Of a stretch of 64,000 bases of DNA, positions 35,569-46,700 are shown piece after piece. Both the position numbers and the translations under genes were made by a program. This stretch comes from Mycolicibacterium mucogenicum DSM 44124 (GTDB lineage: Bacteria; Actinomycetota; Actinomycetes; Mycobacteriales; Mycobacteriaceae): assembly GCF_005670685.2 (NCBI RefSeq), contig NZ_CP062008.1:6035274-6099273 (forward strand), read 5' to 3'. The notes under the pieces were generated by a model. That model saw only the letters and a program-made list of their open reading frames with translations, did not search any database and had not been told where the DNA came from. How positions within the stretch are numbered: position 1 is the stretch's first letter; each line of letters opens with the position of its first letter.

Positions 35569-36189
35569 TTAGTTACGGCTCACATCGATCGGGTGCGTCG
35601 CCAGCATCGCCATGGGCATCGGCTGACGGCGTAGCACCCGCGACCACAGATCCACCCGCGGTTCCACGAGGACGTCCGACGGCAGCGCAGACAGGACGAT
35701 CCAGTCGTCGCGCTCGATCTCACCGTCGAGCTGACCCACCGACCATCCCGAGTAGCCGGCGTAAATCCGCACGCCCTCGACGGCGCCTTCGATGTCCTCG
35801 GGGTCGGCGTCCAGGTCGACCATCGCGATGCGGCCCTGCACATGTCGCAGCCCCGGCACCGACGACGCGTCGACGCCGACCTTCATGGTCGCCAGGCACA
35901 GCGCGGAATCGCGTTTCACCGGACCGCCGATGAACATCGACTTGGGTTTCTTCGCGAGCTTCGCCCACTGCGGCAGCACGTTGTAGACGGCCGTCTCGCT
36001 GGGCCGGTTCAGGACGACGCCGAGCGTGCCACCGGAGTTGTGCTCAACGATGTAGATGACGCTGCGCCGGAACGTCGGCTCCAGCAGGTCGGTGTTGGCG
36101 AGCAGCAGTGTCCCCGCCCGAATCCGGTGCGAGGCGGGAGCGAAATCGCGGTAATCCTCCGGTTCCTCTGACTGCGCCACGCCCTCCAT
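35569..36189 (-). CDS. YqgE/AlgH family protein
   Basis: 206 residues of the UPF0301 (YqgE/AlgH) family: [41 protein letters not shown] near the start and the [18 protein letters not shown] motif later. It is a cytoplasmic protein of unknown biochemical role, equivalent to Rv0038. The ATG at 36189 ([12 protein letters not shown]) was chosen; the longer frame has no ribosome-binding site. It is convergent with the Rv0039c-like gene and divergent from the MFS transporter. Confidence 0.9.
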   Translation of the reverse strand: MEGVAQSEEPEDYRDFAPASHRIRAGTLLLANTDLLEPTFRRSVIYIVEHNSGGTLGVVLNRPSETAVYNVLPQWAKLAKKPKSMFIGGPVKRDSALCLATMKVGVDASSVPGLRHVQGRIAMVDLDADPEDIEGAVEGVRIYAGYSGWSVGQLDGEIERDDWIVLSALPSDVLVEPRVDLWSRVLRRQPMPMAMLATHPIDVSRN

Positions 36190-36307
36190 AATGGCACTTG
36201 AGAGCCGTCGCCGTGACCAACGCACACGGCCCGCCGGGATATTTGTACTGTGGAGCGGGTCGCTTCAACCACGCCCGGCACTCTCAAATCAGGACACGAA
36301 TATCCCA

Positions 36308-37597
36308 GTGACCGCCCGCCGTCCCCATCACGTCGTCCTGCATGCGGTGCAGGCCCTGCCGGACTTCCGCCGGCTGCTGGAACTGCGTGCGGTCAGCCAG
36401 TTCGGCGACGGACTCTTCCAGGCCGGCCTGGTGGGCGGCCTGCTGTTCAGCCCGGAACGCCAGGCCACCCCGCTGGCCATCGCCGGTGCCTTCGCCGCGC
36501 TGTACCTGCCGTACTCACTGCTGGGTCCGTTTGCCGGCGCGTTGCTCGACCGCTGGGACCGCCGGCAGGTGCTCATCGTCGCCAACCTCGGCCGGCTGCT
36601 GGTGATGATCTGCGTCGGCGCGCTGCTGGCCAACGCCGCGTCCGACCAGTGGATCCTGTTCGGCGCCTTGATCGTCAACGGCTTCACCCGCTTCGTCTCC
36701 TCCGGGCTGTCGGCCGCACTGCCACACGTCGTGCCCACCGAACACGTCGTGTCGATGAACTCCGTGGCCACCGCGTGCGGAGCCGTGTCGGCGTTCGTGG
36801 GCGCCAACGTGATGCTGCTGCCCCGCTGGCTGCTCGGCGCGGGCGACACCAGCTCGGCCGTGGTGATCTGGCTGGCGGCGGTGGCCGTCGCAGTGGCGCT
36901 GTGGCTGTCGGTGCGCTTCCACCGCCACCTCCTGGGCCCTGACGACAGCGCCCGCGCCGTCCACGGTTCGGTCGCCTACGCCGTCATCACCGGCTGGGTC
37001 TACGGACTCCGGTCGGTGGCGAACGTGCCGACCGTGACGGCCACCCTCACCGGTCTGGCGGCCCACCGGATGGTGTTCGGCATCAACACCCTGATGGTGC
37101 TGGTGATCGTCCGGCACGGCGGCGGCGAACACGTCGCCGGGTTCGCGGTGACCGTCGTGTTCGTCGCCGCCGCGGGCCTCGGCTCGTTCCTGGGCAACGT
37201 CGTCATGCCGGCCGCGGTACGCCGCTGGGGTCGCTACGCAACCGCCAACGGCGCGCTCGCCGTCGCGGCAGTGGTTCAGCTCGCGGGCGTCGGCCTGCAG
37301 ATACCGGTCCTGATCGCCTGCAGTCTGGTGCTGGGCACGGCCGGGCAGGTGGTCAAGTTGTGCGCCGACTCGGCGATGCAGCTCGACGTCGACGACGCCC
37401 TGCGTGGGCACGTGTTCGCCGTCCAGGACGCGCTGTTCTGGATGGCGTTCATCGTCGCGATCACGGTATCGGCGGCCGTAATCCCGGACGACGGCAAGTC
37501 GTCGGCACTGATGGCCGCCGGCTCCGTCGTCTACCTCGTGGGCATGGCCCTGCACGCGACGCTGGGCAAGCGCAGCAGAACCAGCGGTACCGTCTAG
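36308..37597 (+). CDS. MFS transporter, Rv0037c-like
   Basis: 429 residues with about 12 hydrophobic spans. The cytoplasmic loop 2-3 motif is present as [17 protein letters not shown]. The central loop separates the two six-helix halves near residue 215. It is likely an exporter of an unknown small molecule. The GTG at 36308 starts [12 protein letters not shown]; longer readings are unlikely. It precedes the TIGR03084 gene by 9 bases. Confidence 0.88.
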   Translation: MTARRPHHVVLHAVQALPDFRRLLELRAVSQFGDGLFQAGLVGGLLFSPERQATPLAIAGAFAALYLPYSLLGPFAGALLDRWDRRQVLIVANLGRLLVMICVGALLANAASDQWILFGALIVNGFTRFVSSGLSAALPHVVPTEHVVSMNSVATACGAVSAFVGANVMLLPRWLLGAGDTSSAVVIWLAAVAVAVALWLSVRFHRHLLGPDDSARAVHGSVAYAVITGWVYGLRSVANVPTVTATLTGLAAHRMVFGINTLMVLVIVRHGGGEHVAGFAVTVVFVAAAGLGSFLGNVVMPAAVRRWGRYATANGALAVAAVVQLAGVGLQIPVLIACSLVLGTAGQVVKLCADSAMQLDVDDALRGHVFAVQDALFWMAFIVAITVSAAVIPDDGKSSALMAAGSVVYLVGMALHATLGKRSRTSGTV

Positions 37598-37606
37598 GGT
37601 GCTGCC

Positions 37607-38389
37607 ATGGCCCCCAATGCTGCTGCCGGTGTCATCGCCGATCTGCGTGCCGAAAGTGACGACCTGGACCGTCTGGTCGCCGACCTGCCACCCGCCGAGT
37701 GGGCCACTGCGACCCCGGCCGAAGGCTGGACCATCGCTCACCAGATCGCGCATCTGTGGTGGACCGACCAGGTGTCGGTGCTGGCGGTGACCGACGAGGA
37801 AGCCTTCGCCGCGACGCTCACCGAGGCCTGGAAGAACCCGCTCGGCTTCGTCGACGTGGCGGCCGAAGAACTCGCGCAGACGCCGCCGGCAGAGATGCTG
37901 GCGCAGTGGCGCGCCACCCGGACCACGCTGCACGACGCATTGGAAGGTGTTGCCGACGGCCGCAAGCTGCCGTGGTTCGGCCCGCCGATGAGCGCCGCGT
38001 CCATGGCGAGCGCGCGGCTGATGGAGACCTGGGCGCACGGCGCTGACGTCGCCGACACGCTCGGGGTCCGGCGTGAGCCGACGGCCCGGCTCAAGTCGAT
38101 CGCGCACATCGGCGTTCGGACAAGGGATTTCGCGTTCACGCTCCACGAGCTGACCCCGCCGGCCGACGTGTTTCACGTGGAACTTTCCGCCCCCGACGGC
38201 TCGGTGTGGACCTGGGGTCCGGACGACTCCGCACAGCGGGTCACCGGCTCGGCCGAGGACTTCTGCCTCCTGGTCACGCAGCGGCGGCCGCTGCGGGAAC
38301 TCAACGTCAAGGCCGTCGGCGACGACGCGCAGAAGTGGCTGACCATCGCCCAGGCCTTCGCCGGGCCGCCCGGAGCCGGCCGCGACTGA
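37607..38389 (+). CDS. TIGR03084 family protein (DinB/maleylpyruvate-isomerase-like fold)
   Basis: 260 residues, Rv0036c-like. The N-terminal four-helix DinB-like domain has the candidate metal ligands H44 and H48 in [14 protein letters not shown] and a further His in [15 protein letters not shown]. The C-terminal domain is of the type found in mycothiol-dependent maleylpyruvate isomerase relatives ([22 protein letters not shown]). It may use mycothiol and a divalent metal; the reaction is unknown. A parS site (38170-38183) is embedded in the codons for DVFHVEL. Confidence 0.85.
   Translation: MAPNAAAGVIADLRAESDDLDRLVADLPPAEWATATPAEGWTIAHQIAHLWWTDQVSVLAVTDEEAFAATLTEAWKNPLGFVDVAAEELAQTPPAEMLAQWRATRTTLHDALEGVADGRKLPWFGPPMSAASMASARLMETWAHGADVADTLGVRREPTARLKSIAHIGVRTRDFAFTLHELTPPADVFHVELSAPDGSVWTWGPDDSAQRVTGSAEDFCLLVTQRRPLRELNVKAVGDDAQKWLTIAQAFAGPPGAGRD
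38169..38184. promoter_or_regulatory. parS site, origin-distal, inside a coding region
   Basis: The core GTTTCACGTGGAAC (38170-38183) matches the ParB-binding consensus TGTTTCACGTGNAACA at 15 of 16 positions. It lies about 20 kb from parB, within the TIGR03084 gene. The core is identical, on the opposite strand, to the perfect site at 58000-58015. Confidence 0.75.
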
Positions 38390-38411
38390 GCTCGCGCCGG
38401 CTCACCGAAAG

Positions 38412-38456
38412 GGACCAAATGGTCGTCACGCGAGGCGACGCACAGCCATTTGGTCC
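38412..38456. terminator. Bidirectional hairpin between convergent genes
   Basis: The 11-base perfect arms GGACCAAATGG / CCATTTGGTCC (38412-38422, 38446-38456) are flanked by further near-matches (AAAGG / CCTTCTC). It lies between the TIGR03084 gene and the convergent calcium-repeat gene. U-rich runs follow weakly on each strand. Confidence 0.6.
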
Positions 38457-38471
38457 TTCTCGGGCAGTGGA

Positions 38472-38957
38472 CTAACCGCGCGCCACCACGCCCGCCGCGT
38501 CGGCCGTACCGTCTCCGTCGGCGTCTGACAGCTGCACATCCCATCGCCCGTCACCGTCGGTGTCCGCGTAGGCCACCGGCCCGGCCAGCACCCGGTCCGC
38601 GAGCCCGTTGCCATCGGCATCGATCAGCCGGTCGTCGGCCGCGCCGTCACCGTCGAAGTCGACGACCGCTCCCCCGCTCTGCTCGGTGCCGTCCAGACCG
38701 AACCACCGCAGCCCCGAGCCCACCGCCCAGGTACCCGACCCGTCGTCGGTGAACGACCGGCGCGCACCGTCGACATCGATCACGGCATGGTCGGCCCGGC
38801 CGTCCCCGTCGAAGTCGGCCAGCGCATCGTCGAACAATCCGTCGCCGTCCACATCGAGCCGCACGCCGTCCAGCGTGCCGTCGCCGTCGGCGTCCACCGC
38901 CGGCTCCCCCGGCCACCACGACGCCGACCCGTCCCCGTCACTCAGGCAATAGTCCAT
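38472..38957 (-). CDS. Acidic protein with DxDGDG calcium-binding-type repeats
   Basis: 161 residues made almost wholly of Asp/Gly-rich loops of EF-hand/dockerin or thrombospondin-3 type: DADGDGTLDGV, DVDGDGLFDDAL, DFDGDGRADHA, DFDGDGAADDRL, DADGNGLADRV, DTDGDGRWDVQ, DADGDGTADAAG. Each loop of D-x-D-G-D/N-G-x-x-D could hold Ca2+. No signal peptide or membrane span is visible, which is odd because such repeats usually occur outside the cell. The ATG at 38957 is the only good start. It lies 18 bases downstream of pcnA in the same direction. The role is unknown. Confidence 0.75.
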   Translation of the reverse strand: MDYCLSDGDGSASWWPGEPAVDADGDGTLDGVRLDVDGDGLFDDALADFDGDGRADHAVIDVDGARRSFTDDGSGTWAVGSGLRWFGLDGTEQSGGAVVDFDGDGAADDRLIDADGNGLADRVLAGPVAYADTDGDGRWDVQLSDADGDGTADAAGVVARG

Positions 38958-38975
38958 ACCTGAATGGACGGCTGA

Positions 38976-40436
38976 TCAGCCTCTGGCGTTCCACCATTTC
39001 TGCAATTCGGCGACGGCCTCGTCGTGGCTCAGCGGGCCGCGGTCCAGCCGCAGCTCCTTGAGGAACCGCCACGCCTCGCCGACCTGCGGGCCGGCCGGGA
39101 TGCCGAGCAGCGTCATGATCTCGTTGCCGTCCAGGTCCGGCCGCACCCGGGCCAGATCCTCTTTCGCGGCCAGCTCCTCGATGCGTCGCTCGAGACCGTC
39201 GTAGTTGGCCTGCAACCGCGCCGCCCGGCGACGGTTGCGGGTCGTGCAGTCCGCGCGCACCAGCTTGTGCAACCGGCTCAGCAGCGGCCCGGCGTCGGTG
39301 ACGTACCGACGCACGGCCGAGTCCGTCCACTGGCCGGTGCCCTTGTCGTCGGCGTAGCCGTGGAACCGCAGGTGCAGATACACCAGTTGCGAGACGTCGT
39401 CGACCATCTGCTTGGAGTACTTCAGCGCGCGCATCCGCTTGCGCGTCATCTTGGCGCCGACCACCTCGTGGTGGTGGAAGCTGACGCCCCCGTCGGGCTC
39501 GTGGCGGCGGGTGTCGGGCTTGCCGATGTCGTGCAGCAGCGCCGCCCAGCGCAGCACCAGATCCGGGCCCTCGTCCTCGAGGTCGATCGCCTGCCGCAGC
39601 ACCGTCAGCGAGTGGTGGTACACGTCCTTGTGCTGGTGGTGTTCGTCGATCGCCATCCGCATCGCACCGACCTCGGGCAGCACGACATCGCCCAGTCCGG
39701 TCTGCACCATCAAATCCACGCCGGCCATGGGATCGGCACCGAGCATCAGCTTGTCGAGCTCGGCGGCCACGCGCTCGGCGGTGATCCGGCCCAGCTGCGG
39801 CGCCATCTCGAGCAGGGCCTCGAGCACGCGCGGCGCCACCGAGAACCCCAGCTGTGAGACGAAGCGGGCCGCCCGCAACATCCGCAGCGGATCGTCACCG
39901 AACGACACCTGCGGCGCCGACGGGGTGTCGAGCACCTTGTCGGCGAGTGCGGCGAGCCCACCGAGTGGATCGTGGAACTCACCGATGCCGCCGGGCAGGT
40001 CCGGGTTGATCCGGACTGCCATGGCGTTCACGGTGAAGTCCCGGCGCACCAGGTCGTCCTCGAGCCGGTCGCCGAACACCACCTCGGGGTTGCGGGACAC
40101 CTGGTCGTAGCTGTCGGCGCGGAAGGTGGTGATCTCGATGCGCTGCCCATACTTGGCCGCCCCGATGGTCCCGAATTCGATCCCGGTGTCCCACAACGCT
40201 TCTGCCCAGCCGCGCAGCATCTTCTGCAACTCGGCCGGACGGGCGTCGGTGGTGAAGTCCAGGTCGTTCAGCTCACGGCCCAGCAGCGCGTCGCGCACAC
40301 TGCCGCCCACCAGGTACAGGTCGTGACCCGCGGCGGCGAATACCCGCCCCAGGTCTACGAGCAAACCCGCATGCTTGTTCAGTGCGACCGCGGCAGCGGT
40401 CAGCAACGCGGCATCGGTACTTGCTTCGTTCGGCAC
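38976..40436 (-). CDS. pcnA: CCA tRNA nucleotidyltransferase / PcnA-like
   Basis: 486 residues. The nucleotidyltransferase head has LVGGSVRDALLGRELNDLDFTTDA with the metal-binding D-x-D, then RRDFTVNAMAV and DDPLRMLRAARFVSQLGF. An HD-type domain follows (WAALLHDIGKPDTRR, and H-rich VSFHHHEVVGAKM). It adds or repairs CCA ends of tRNA; the mycobacterial gene is annotated pcnA. The GTG at 40436 starts VPNEASTDAA. Divergent from mutT4. Confidence 0.93.
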   Translation of the reverse strand: MPNEASTDAALLTAAAVALNKHAGLLVDLGRVFAAAGHDLYLVGGSVRDALLGRELNDLDFTTDARPAELQKMLRGWAEALWDTGIEFGTIGAAKYGQRIEITTFRADSYDQVSRNPEVVFGDRLEDDLVRRDFTVNAMAVRINPDLPGGIGEFHDPLGGLAALADKVLDTPSAPQVSFGDDPLRMLRAARFVSQLGFSVAPRVLEALLEMAPQLGRITAERVAAELDKLMLGADPMAGVDLMVQTGLGDVVLPEVGAMRMAIDEHHQHKDVYHHSLTVLRQAIDLEDEGPDLVLRWAALLHDIGKPDTRRHEPDGGVSFHHHEVVGAKMTRKRMRALKYSKQMVDDVSQLVYLHLRFHGYADDKGTGQWTDSAVRRYVTDAGPLLSRLHKLVRADCTTRNRRRAARLQANYDGLERRIEELAAKEDLARVRPDLDGNEIMTLLGIPAGPQVGEAWRFLKELRLDRGPLSHDEAVAELQKWWNARG

Positions 40437-40559
40437 GTCCGATGAGCCTAATGCGCCCACCCCGCGGTTTGGTACCGACCATCGCGGCACGGTCACAACT
40501 GGGCCACTGACCGGCGAGTGGGGACAGGGCGCCCAACCTGAGCAGCTACTATCGCTTGG

Positions 40560-41345
40560 GTGTCGGAAGGCGAGCGTGCCAAACCACGACGACGCCGCGG
40601 GCGACGTCGCGGTCGACGCTCGGCAGGTCCGCCCAGCGACAACACCCAGGCCACCGACACCGATTCGGCAGCCGCGCCCCGCAACGGCACCGCACAAGCA
40701 GTCCCGGCGGCGGCTCCCGCCACCCCGGCTGCCCGCAAGTCGAACAACGACCGGCTGCGCACCGTCCACGAAACATCGGCCGGCGGGCTGGTGATCGACG
40801 GCCTCGACGGCCCCAAGGACACCCAGAAGGCGGCCCTCATCGGCCGCATCGACCGTCGTGGCCGCATGCTGTGGTCACTGCCCAAGGGGCACATCGAACT
40901 TGGCGAGACGGCCGAACAGACCGCCATCCGTGAGGTCGCCGAGGAGACCGGGCTGCAGGGCAGCGTGCTGGCCGCGCTCGGCAGCATCGACTACTGGTTC
41001 GTGACCGAGGGTCGGCGCGTGCACAAGACAGTGCACCATTACCTGATGCGATTCCTGGGCGGTGAACTCTCCGACGACGACGTCGAGGTCACCGAAGTGG
41101 CGTGGGTGCCGCTTCGGGAGCTGCCGTCCCGCCTGGCCTACGCCGACGAGCGCAAGCTCGCCGAGGTGGCCGGCGAACTGATCGACAAACTGCACACCGA
41201 TGGACCGGGCGCCCTGCCGCCGCTGCCGCGCACCGCGCCGCGCCGCCGCCCACAGACCCATTCCCGCACGCGGAACCATCGCACCGACGACTCCGCCCAT
41301 ACCCAACCCGGCCGCCGCGCGAACGGCTGCGGACCCGGGTCGTGA
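40560..41345 (+). CDS. mutT4: Nudix hydrolase, MutT4-like
   Basis: 261 residues. The Nudix box [22 protein letters not shown] is complete (about 118-140). A basic, low-complexity N-terminal extension ([14 protein letters not shown]) and a basic C-terminal tail flank it, so nucleic-acid or membrane association is possible. It hydrolyses a nucleoside-diphosphate-linked substrate; the specific one is unknown. It starts with GTG at 40560, and its stop overlaps the next start (GTGA, 41342-41345). Confidence 0.88.
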   Translation: MSEGERAKPRRRRGRRRGRRSAGPPSDNTQATDTDSAAAPRNGTAQAVPAAAPATPAARKSNNDRLRTVHETSAGGLVIDGLDGPKDTQKAALIGRIDRRGRMLWSLPKGHIELGETAEQTAIREVAEETGLQGSVLAALGSIDYWFVTEGRRVHKTVHHYLMRFLGGELSDDDVEVTEVAWVPLRELPSRLAYADERKLAEVAGELIDKLHTDGPGALPPLPRTAPRRRPQTHSRTRNHRTDDSAHTQPGRRANGCGPGS

Positions 41346-43732
41346 AGGTCAGGTTGGCGGCCTCGACAGTTCTCCTGCGCGTCCTGGCAGTCACCGCCCT
41401 GTTGCTGTTGCTCACCGCCCCGATCACGCCGCAATCGTCGGCAGGCGAACCGGGCGGGGCGACGTTCCTGCAGCTGCGCATCGACCACGTCACTCCCGAC
41501 GTCGTGACCACCACCAGTGAGCCGGTGGTGACGGTCAGCGGCACCGTCACCAATGTCGGTGACCGCCCGGTGCACGACGTCATGGTGCGCCTCGAGCACG
41601 CGGCCGCGGTGACGTCGTCGTCCGGGCTGCGGACGACGCTGGCCGGGGAGCCGACCGACTTCTCCGCCGTCGGCGACTTCACCACGGTGTCGCAGGATCT
41701 GGCGCGCGGACAGAGTGTGCCGTTCCGGCTGGCGTATCCGGTGCGGTCCGCCGAGCATCCCGCCCTGGGCATCGATCACCCCGGTGTGTACCCGCTGCTC
41801 GTCAACGTCAACGGCACCCCCGACTACGGCTCGGCCGCCCGGCTCGACGACGCCCGCTTCCTACTGCCGGTGCTCGGCGTGCCGGCCACCCCGGCCGCCG
41901 TGGGCAGCGGCAGTGGCCAGCAGCCGATCGACGCCGTCGTACCCCCCGACACGGCACGCCCTGTCGCGCTGACCCTGCTGTGGCCGCTCGCCGACCGTCC
42001 GCACCTGGCGGCCGGCATCCCCGGACGCACCGAACCGGCGCGCCTCGCCGACGACGACCTCGCCACGTCCCTGGCCAACGGCGGCCGCCTCGACACCCTG
42101 CTGGCCGCGGCGGACTTCGCCACCAACGACCAGGTGGATCCCGGCGGCCTCATGCGGGGAGCCATGTGCCTGGCCGTCGACCCCGACCTGCTGATCACCG
42201 TCAACGCGATGAGCGGCGGCTACGTCGTGACCGACGACCCGGAGGCCGGCCTCAACTCGCCCACCCACCCGGGCACCGGCCAGCAGGCCGCGACCGAGTG
42301 GCTCAACAGGCTGCGGCAGCTCGCCCAACGGGTGTGTGTCACCCCGACGGTGTACGCCCAGGCCGACCTGCGCGCGCTGCAGCGCGTGGGCGACGCCGCC
42401 CTGAACACCACCGCCACCACCGATGCCGGGCCCATCGTCAACCAGCTGCTCGGCATCCAGTCCCTGCGCGGCGCGACGGTCGTCGGTGACGGCCCGCTCA
42501 CGGGCCCGGCGGTACGGCTGCTGTCGGCGCAGCCCGAACCGACCGTCGCGATCGCCGCGGCGCCCATCACCGCCGACGACGCCGCGAATCCCGCCGACAC
42601 CGCGCCCGTCCGCTACAGCGACAAAGTGACCGTGGCGCCGTTCGACCCGTGCGTCGCCGCGGCCCTGGCCGGCGCGGGCCGCACCCCGATCTCACCCGGG
42701 TACCTGGACACCTCGCTGCGGGTACCGCTCAACCACGACTCGCAGGTGGCGCGGCGCCAGGACGCCATCGCCTCGGTGCTGTGGCGTGGCCTGCAGCCCG
42801 ACGCGCAACCGCGAAACCAGATCCTGATGCCGCCGCTGGCGTGGGACGTGACGCCCGACGACGCCCAGGCGATCCTGACGTCGGTCGCCACGGCGATCCA
42901 CTCCGGCCTGGCCGTCGCCCGCCCGATGCCCGCGGTGATCGCCGACGCGCAGGCACTGCCGCCGACGCAGTCGGCCACCCCGCCGGACAACGGCACCGGC
43001 AACCCCAAGGCCCGCTACGGGGACGGCATCACCAGCCAGATCTCGACCACCATGGAACGGATCTGGGGCCTGACCGCCGCGCTCACCGTCAACACCCAGA
43101 CGGGGCTGACGGGCGACCAGTACACGGCGCCGCTACGGGAGGACATGCTGCGGGCGCTGACGCAGTCGGTACCGCCGACCGTCCGCGAAGCCTTGGCCCA
43201 GGAGCGCGTCAGCACCACGCAGCGCACGATGGACGACCTGTTCCACGGCGTCACCGTCGTCAACCCCGGCGGCTCGTACACGCTGGCCACCGAACGCAGT
43301 CCCCTCCCCCTGGCCCTGCGCAACGACCTGCCGGTGCCGATCCGGGTACGGCTGGTCATCGACGCGCCACCGGGCATGACCGTCACCGACATGGGTGAGA
43401 TCGAACTGCCGCCGGGCTACCTGCCGCTCCGGGTACCGATCGAGGTGCATTTCACCCAGCGCGTCGCGGTCGACGTCTCCCTGCGCACGGTCAACGGTCT
43501 GACGCTCGGCGAACCGGTCCGGCTGTCGGTGCATTCCAACGCCTACGGCAAGGTGCTGTTCTTCATCACGCTGTCCGCCGGCGCGGTGCTGTTCCTGCTG
43601 GCCGGCCGGCGGCTGTGGCACCGGTTCCGCGGTCAGCCCGACCGCGCCGATCTGGACCGCCCGCACCACAGCCGGCCCATCCGGCCCGATCCACTCGACA
43701 CCGCCATCGCCCACGCCCCGGAGGACTCATGA
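41342..43732 (+). CDS. Large exported membrane-anchored protein, Rv3909-like (DUF6049)
   Basis: 796 residues. An N-terminal signal/anchor (about 5-30, [20 protein letters not shown]), a long extracytoplasmic region with Ig-like beta segments at both ends ([44 protein letters not shown]) and one C-terminal span (about 740-760, [20 protein letters not shown]) with a basic cytoplasmic tail. It is coupled upstream to mutT4 (GTGA) and downstream to murJ (ATGA). The conserved position next to murJ suggests a role in envelope assembly; no activity is known. Confidence 0.82.
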   Translation: MKVRLAASTVLLRVLAVTALLLLLTAPITPQSSAGEPGGATFLQLRIDHVTPDVVTTTSEPVVTVSGTVTNVGDRPVHDVMVRLEHAAAVTSSSGLRTTLAGEPTDFSAVGDFTTVSQDLARGQSVPFRLAYPVRSAEHPALGIDHPGVYPLLVNVNGTPDYGSAARLDDARFLLPVLGVPATPAAVGSGSGQQPIDAVVPPDTARPVALTLLWPLADRPHLAAGIPGRTEPARLADDDLATSLANGGRLDTLLAAADFATNDQVDPGGLMRGAMCLAVDPDLLITVNAMSGGYVVTDDPEAGLNSPTHPGTGQQAATEWLNRLRQLAQRVCVTPTVYAQADLRALQRVGDAALNTTATTDAGPIVNQLLGIQSLRGATVVGDGPLTGPAVRLLSAQPEPTVAIAAAPITADDAANPADTAPVRYSDKVTVAPFDPCVAAALAGAGRTPISPGYLDTSLRVPLNHDSQVARRQDAIASVLWRGLQPDAQPRNQILMPPLAWDVTPDDAQAILTSVATAIHSGLAVARPMPAVIADAQALPPTQSATPPDNGTGNPKARYGDGITSQISTTMERIWGLTAALTVNTQTGLTGDQYTAPLREDMLRALTQSVPPTVREALAQERVSTTQRTMDDLFHGVTVVNPGGSYTLATERSPLPLALRNDLPVPIRVRLVIDAPPGMTVTDMGEIELPPGYLPLRVPIEVHFTQRVAVDVSLRTVNGLTLGEPVRLSVHSNAYGKVLFFITLSAGAVLFLLAGRRLWHRFRGQPDRADLDRPHHSRPIRPDPLDTAIAHAPEDS

Positions 43733-46700
43733 GCGCGCCGCGCAGTCCCCGGCCTCAGGCACCCCGGGCACCCCAGGCACCGCCCCGGCGGGCCGAGCTG
43801 TCCGACGCCGCCGTCGTCTCCCGGTCCTGGGGCATGGCCTTCGCCACGCTGGTCAGCCGTATCACCGGGTTCCTGCGGATCGTGCTGCTCGCCGCGATTC
43901 TCGGTGCGGCCCTGTCGAGTTCGTTCACCGTCGCCAACCAGCTGCCGAACATGGTGGCGGCCCTGGTGCTGGAGGCGACGTTCACCGCGATCTTCGTGCC
44001 GGTGCTGGCGCGGGCCGAACGGGACGACGCCGACGGTGGTGCCGCGTTCGTGCGGCGGCTGGTCACGCTGGCCACCGCGCTACTGCTGCTGACGACGGTG
44101 CTGTCGGTCGCGGCGGCACCGCTGCTGGTGCGGCTGATGCTGGGCAGTGACCCGCAGGTCAACGAGCCACTCACCACCGCCTTCGCGTATCTGCTGCTGC
44201 CCCAGATCATCTTCTACGGGTTGACCGCGGTCTACATGGCAATCCTGAACAACCGCAACGTGTTCGGGCCGCCGGCGTGGGCGCCGGTGCTCAACAACGT
44301 GGTCGCGATCATCACGCTCGGCGTGTATGTGCTTGTCCCGGGCGAACTCTCGATCGATCCCGTCGAGATGGGCAACGCCAAGCTGCTGGTGCTCGGCATC
44401 GGCACCACACTCGGCGTCGTGGCCCAGGCCGGGATCCTGCTGTACTCCCTGCGCCAACACCGCGTCGACCTGCGGCCGCTGTGGGGCATCGACGACCGGC
44501 TCAAGAAGTTCGGCACCATGGCCGTCGCCATGATGCTGTACGTCCTGATCAGTCAGATCGGTCTGATCGTCGGCAACGAGATCGCCAGCCACGCAGCCGC
44601 TTCCGGCCCGGCGATCTACAACTACGCCTGGCTGCTGCTGCAGTTGCCGTTCGGCATGATCGGCGTGACGGTGCTGACCGTCGTGATGCCCCGCCTGTCC
44701 CGCAACGCCGCCGCGAACGACAACCCCGCGGTGCTCGCCGACTTCTCGCTGGCCACCCGGCTGACCATGGTGACGCTCATCCCGATCGTCGCCTTCATGA
44801 CCGTCGGCGGTCCCGCCATCGGCAGCGCCCTGTTCGCGTACGGCAACTTCGGGGCCACCGACGCCGGCTATCTCGGCATGGCCATCACGCTGTCGGCGTT
44901 CACCCTGATCCCATATTCCATGCTGCTGCTGGAACTCCGGGTGTTCTACGCCCGCGAACAGCCCTGGATCCCGATCGTCCTGATCGTCGTGATCACCGTG
45001 GTGAAAATCGCCGGCTCGCTCATCGCGCCCCACCTGACCGACGATCGGGAACTCGTGGCCGGCTATCTCGGCCTGGCCAACGGCCTGGGCTTCCTTGCCG
45101 GTGCGACCGTCGGCTACGTGTTGCTGCGGTCGGCGCTACGGCCGCCGCGCGGCCGGATGATCGAGCTGCCGGTGATCCGGACCATCCTGGTGACCGTCTG
45201 CGCCTCACTGGGATCGGGGCTGCTCGCCTATCTCGCCGACAAACTGCTGGGGTTCGAGCGGCTGACCGAGCACGGCGGCGCCGCCGGATCGTTGCTGCGC
45301 CTGGTTCTGCTCGGCGTGATCATGCTCCCGGTGATCGTGACGGTGCTGGTGGCCGCCAAGGTGCCCGACGCGCTGGCCGCAGTGGCTTTCGTGAAGCGCC
45401 GGCTGGGCCGCGGCGGCCCCGCACCGACCCCCGCAGTCCAGGTCAGCTCGGCTGTACCGGACTCCGGACGAACCTCGGTCCCGTACCCTGGACACGGCAT
45501 TTCATCACCGGTACCACCGCGGCCCGGCGCGTCCGCCACTGGCGGGGCATACCGGGGAAGTGGTACCACGGGCGGGCTTCGGAAAGGATTTGCGGTGACC
45601 GACGCACCCGCGGACCAGGGATCCGCCCCCATCTCGGATACGTCGGGCGGCAGCGACGATGTCGCCTTGCGGGCCGGCGCGGTCGTCGCCGACGGCCGCT
45701 ACCGTCTGCTCGTCTTCCACGGCGGTCCCCCGGATCTGCAGTTCTGGCACGCCCTCGACATCGCGCTCGACCGCCAGGTCGCGCTCACGTTCATCGACCA
45801 TGACGGCGAGCTGCCGCAGTCGATGGTCCAGGAAATCCTCACCCGGACAAGCAAACTGAGCCACATCGAGGGACCCGGCCTGGCCCGGATCCTGGATGTC
45901 ACCCGGCTCGGCCACGGCGGCCTGGTGGTCAGCGAATGGATCCGCGGCGGTTCGCTCGCCGAGGTCGCCGCGACGGAACCGTCCCCGATGGGCGGCGCCC
46001 GTGCCATCCAGTCCCTGGCGTCGACGGCCGAATCCGCGCACCGGGCCGGCGTCGCGTTGTCGATCGATCACCCCGGCCGAATCCGGGTCAGCATCGAGGG
46101 CGACGTAGTGCTCGCCTTCCCCGGCACGTTGCCGTCGGCCACCCCTGAGGACGACATCCGCGGCGTCGGCGCCACGCTGTACGCGCTGCTGGTCAACCGG
46201 TGGCCGCTGCCCGAGTCCGGCGCGCTCAGCGGCATGCTGCCCGCGACGCAGAACAGCGCGGGCCAGCCCGTCGAACCCCGCGCGGTCGACGGGACCATCC
46301 CCTTCCAGATCTCCGCCGCAGCCGCCCGCGCCGTGCAGGAAGGTGGCGGAATCCGTTCGGCCCCAACGCTGTTGAACCTGCTGCAGCAGGCCACCACGGT
46401 CGCGGACACCACGGAACTGCTCGAGCCCGTCGACAGCTCGCAGGGCCCGGACTCCGAGGACGCGGCGGAACTCGAAGCGGCCGCCAAGCGGCGCAAGGCA
46501 TTGCTCATCGGGGTGGGTGTCGGTGGTGCCATCCTGCTTGTGGCGCTGCTGGTGCTGGCGTCGGTGCTCAAGGGCATCTTCGGCGACGTCGGCGGCGGCC
46601 TGGACAAGCAGCAGCTCGGCCTCAACAGCCAGCGCCCGACCACGAGCGGTGCGCCGACGCCCGGCAGTGTGGTGAAACCCGTTGGTGTGACCGTGTTTTC

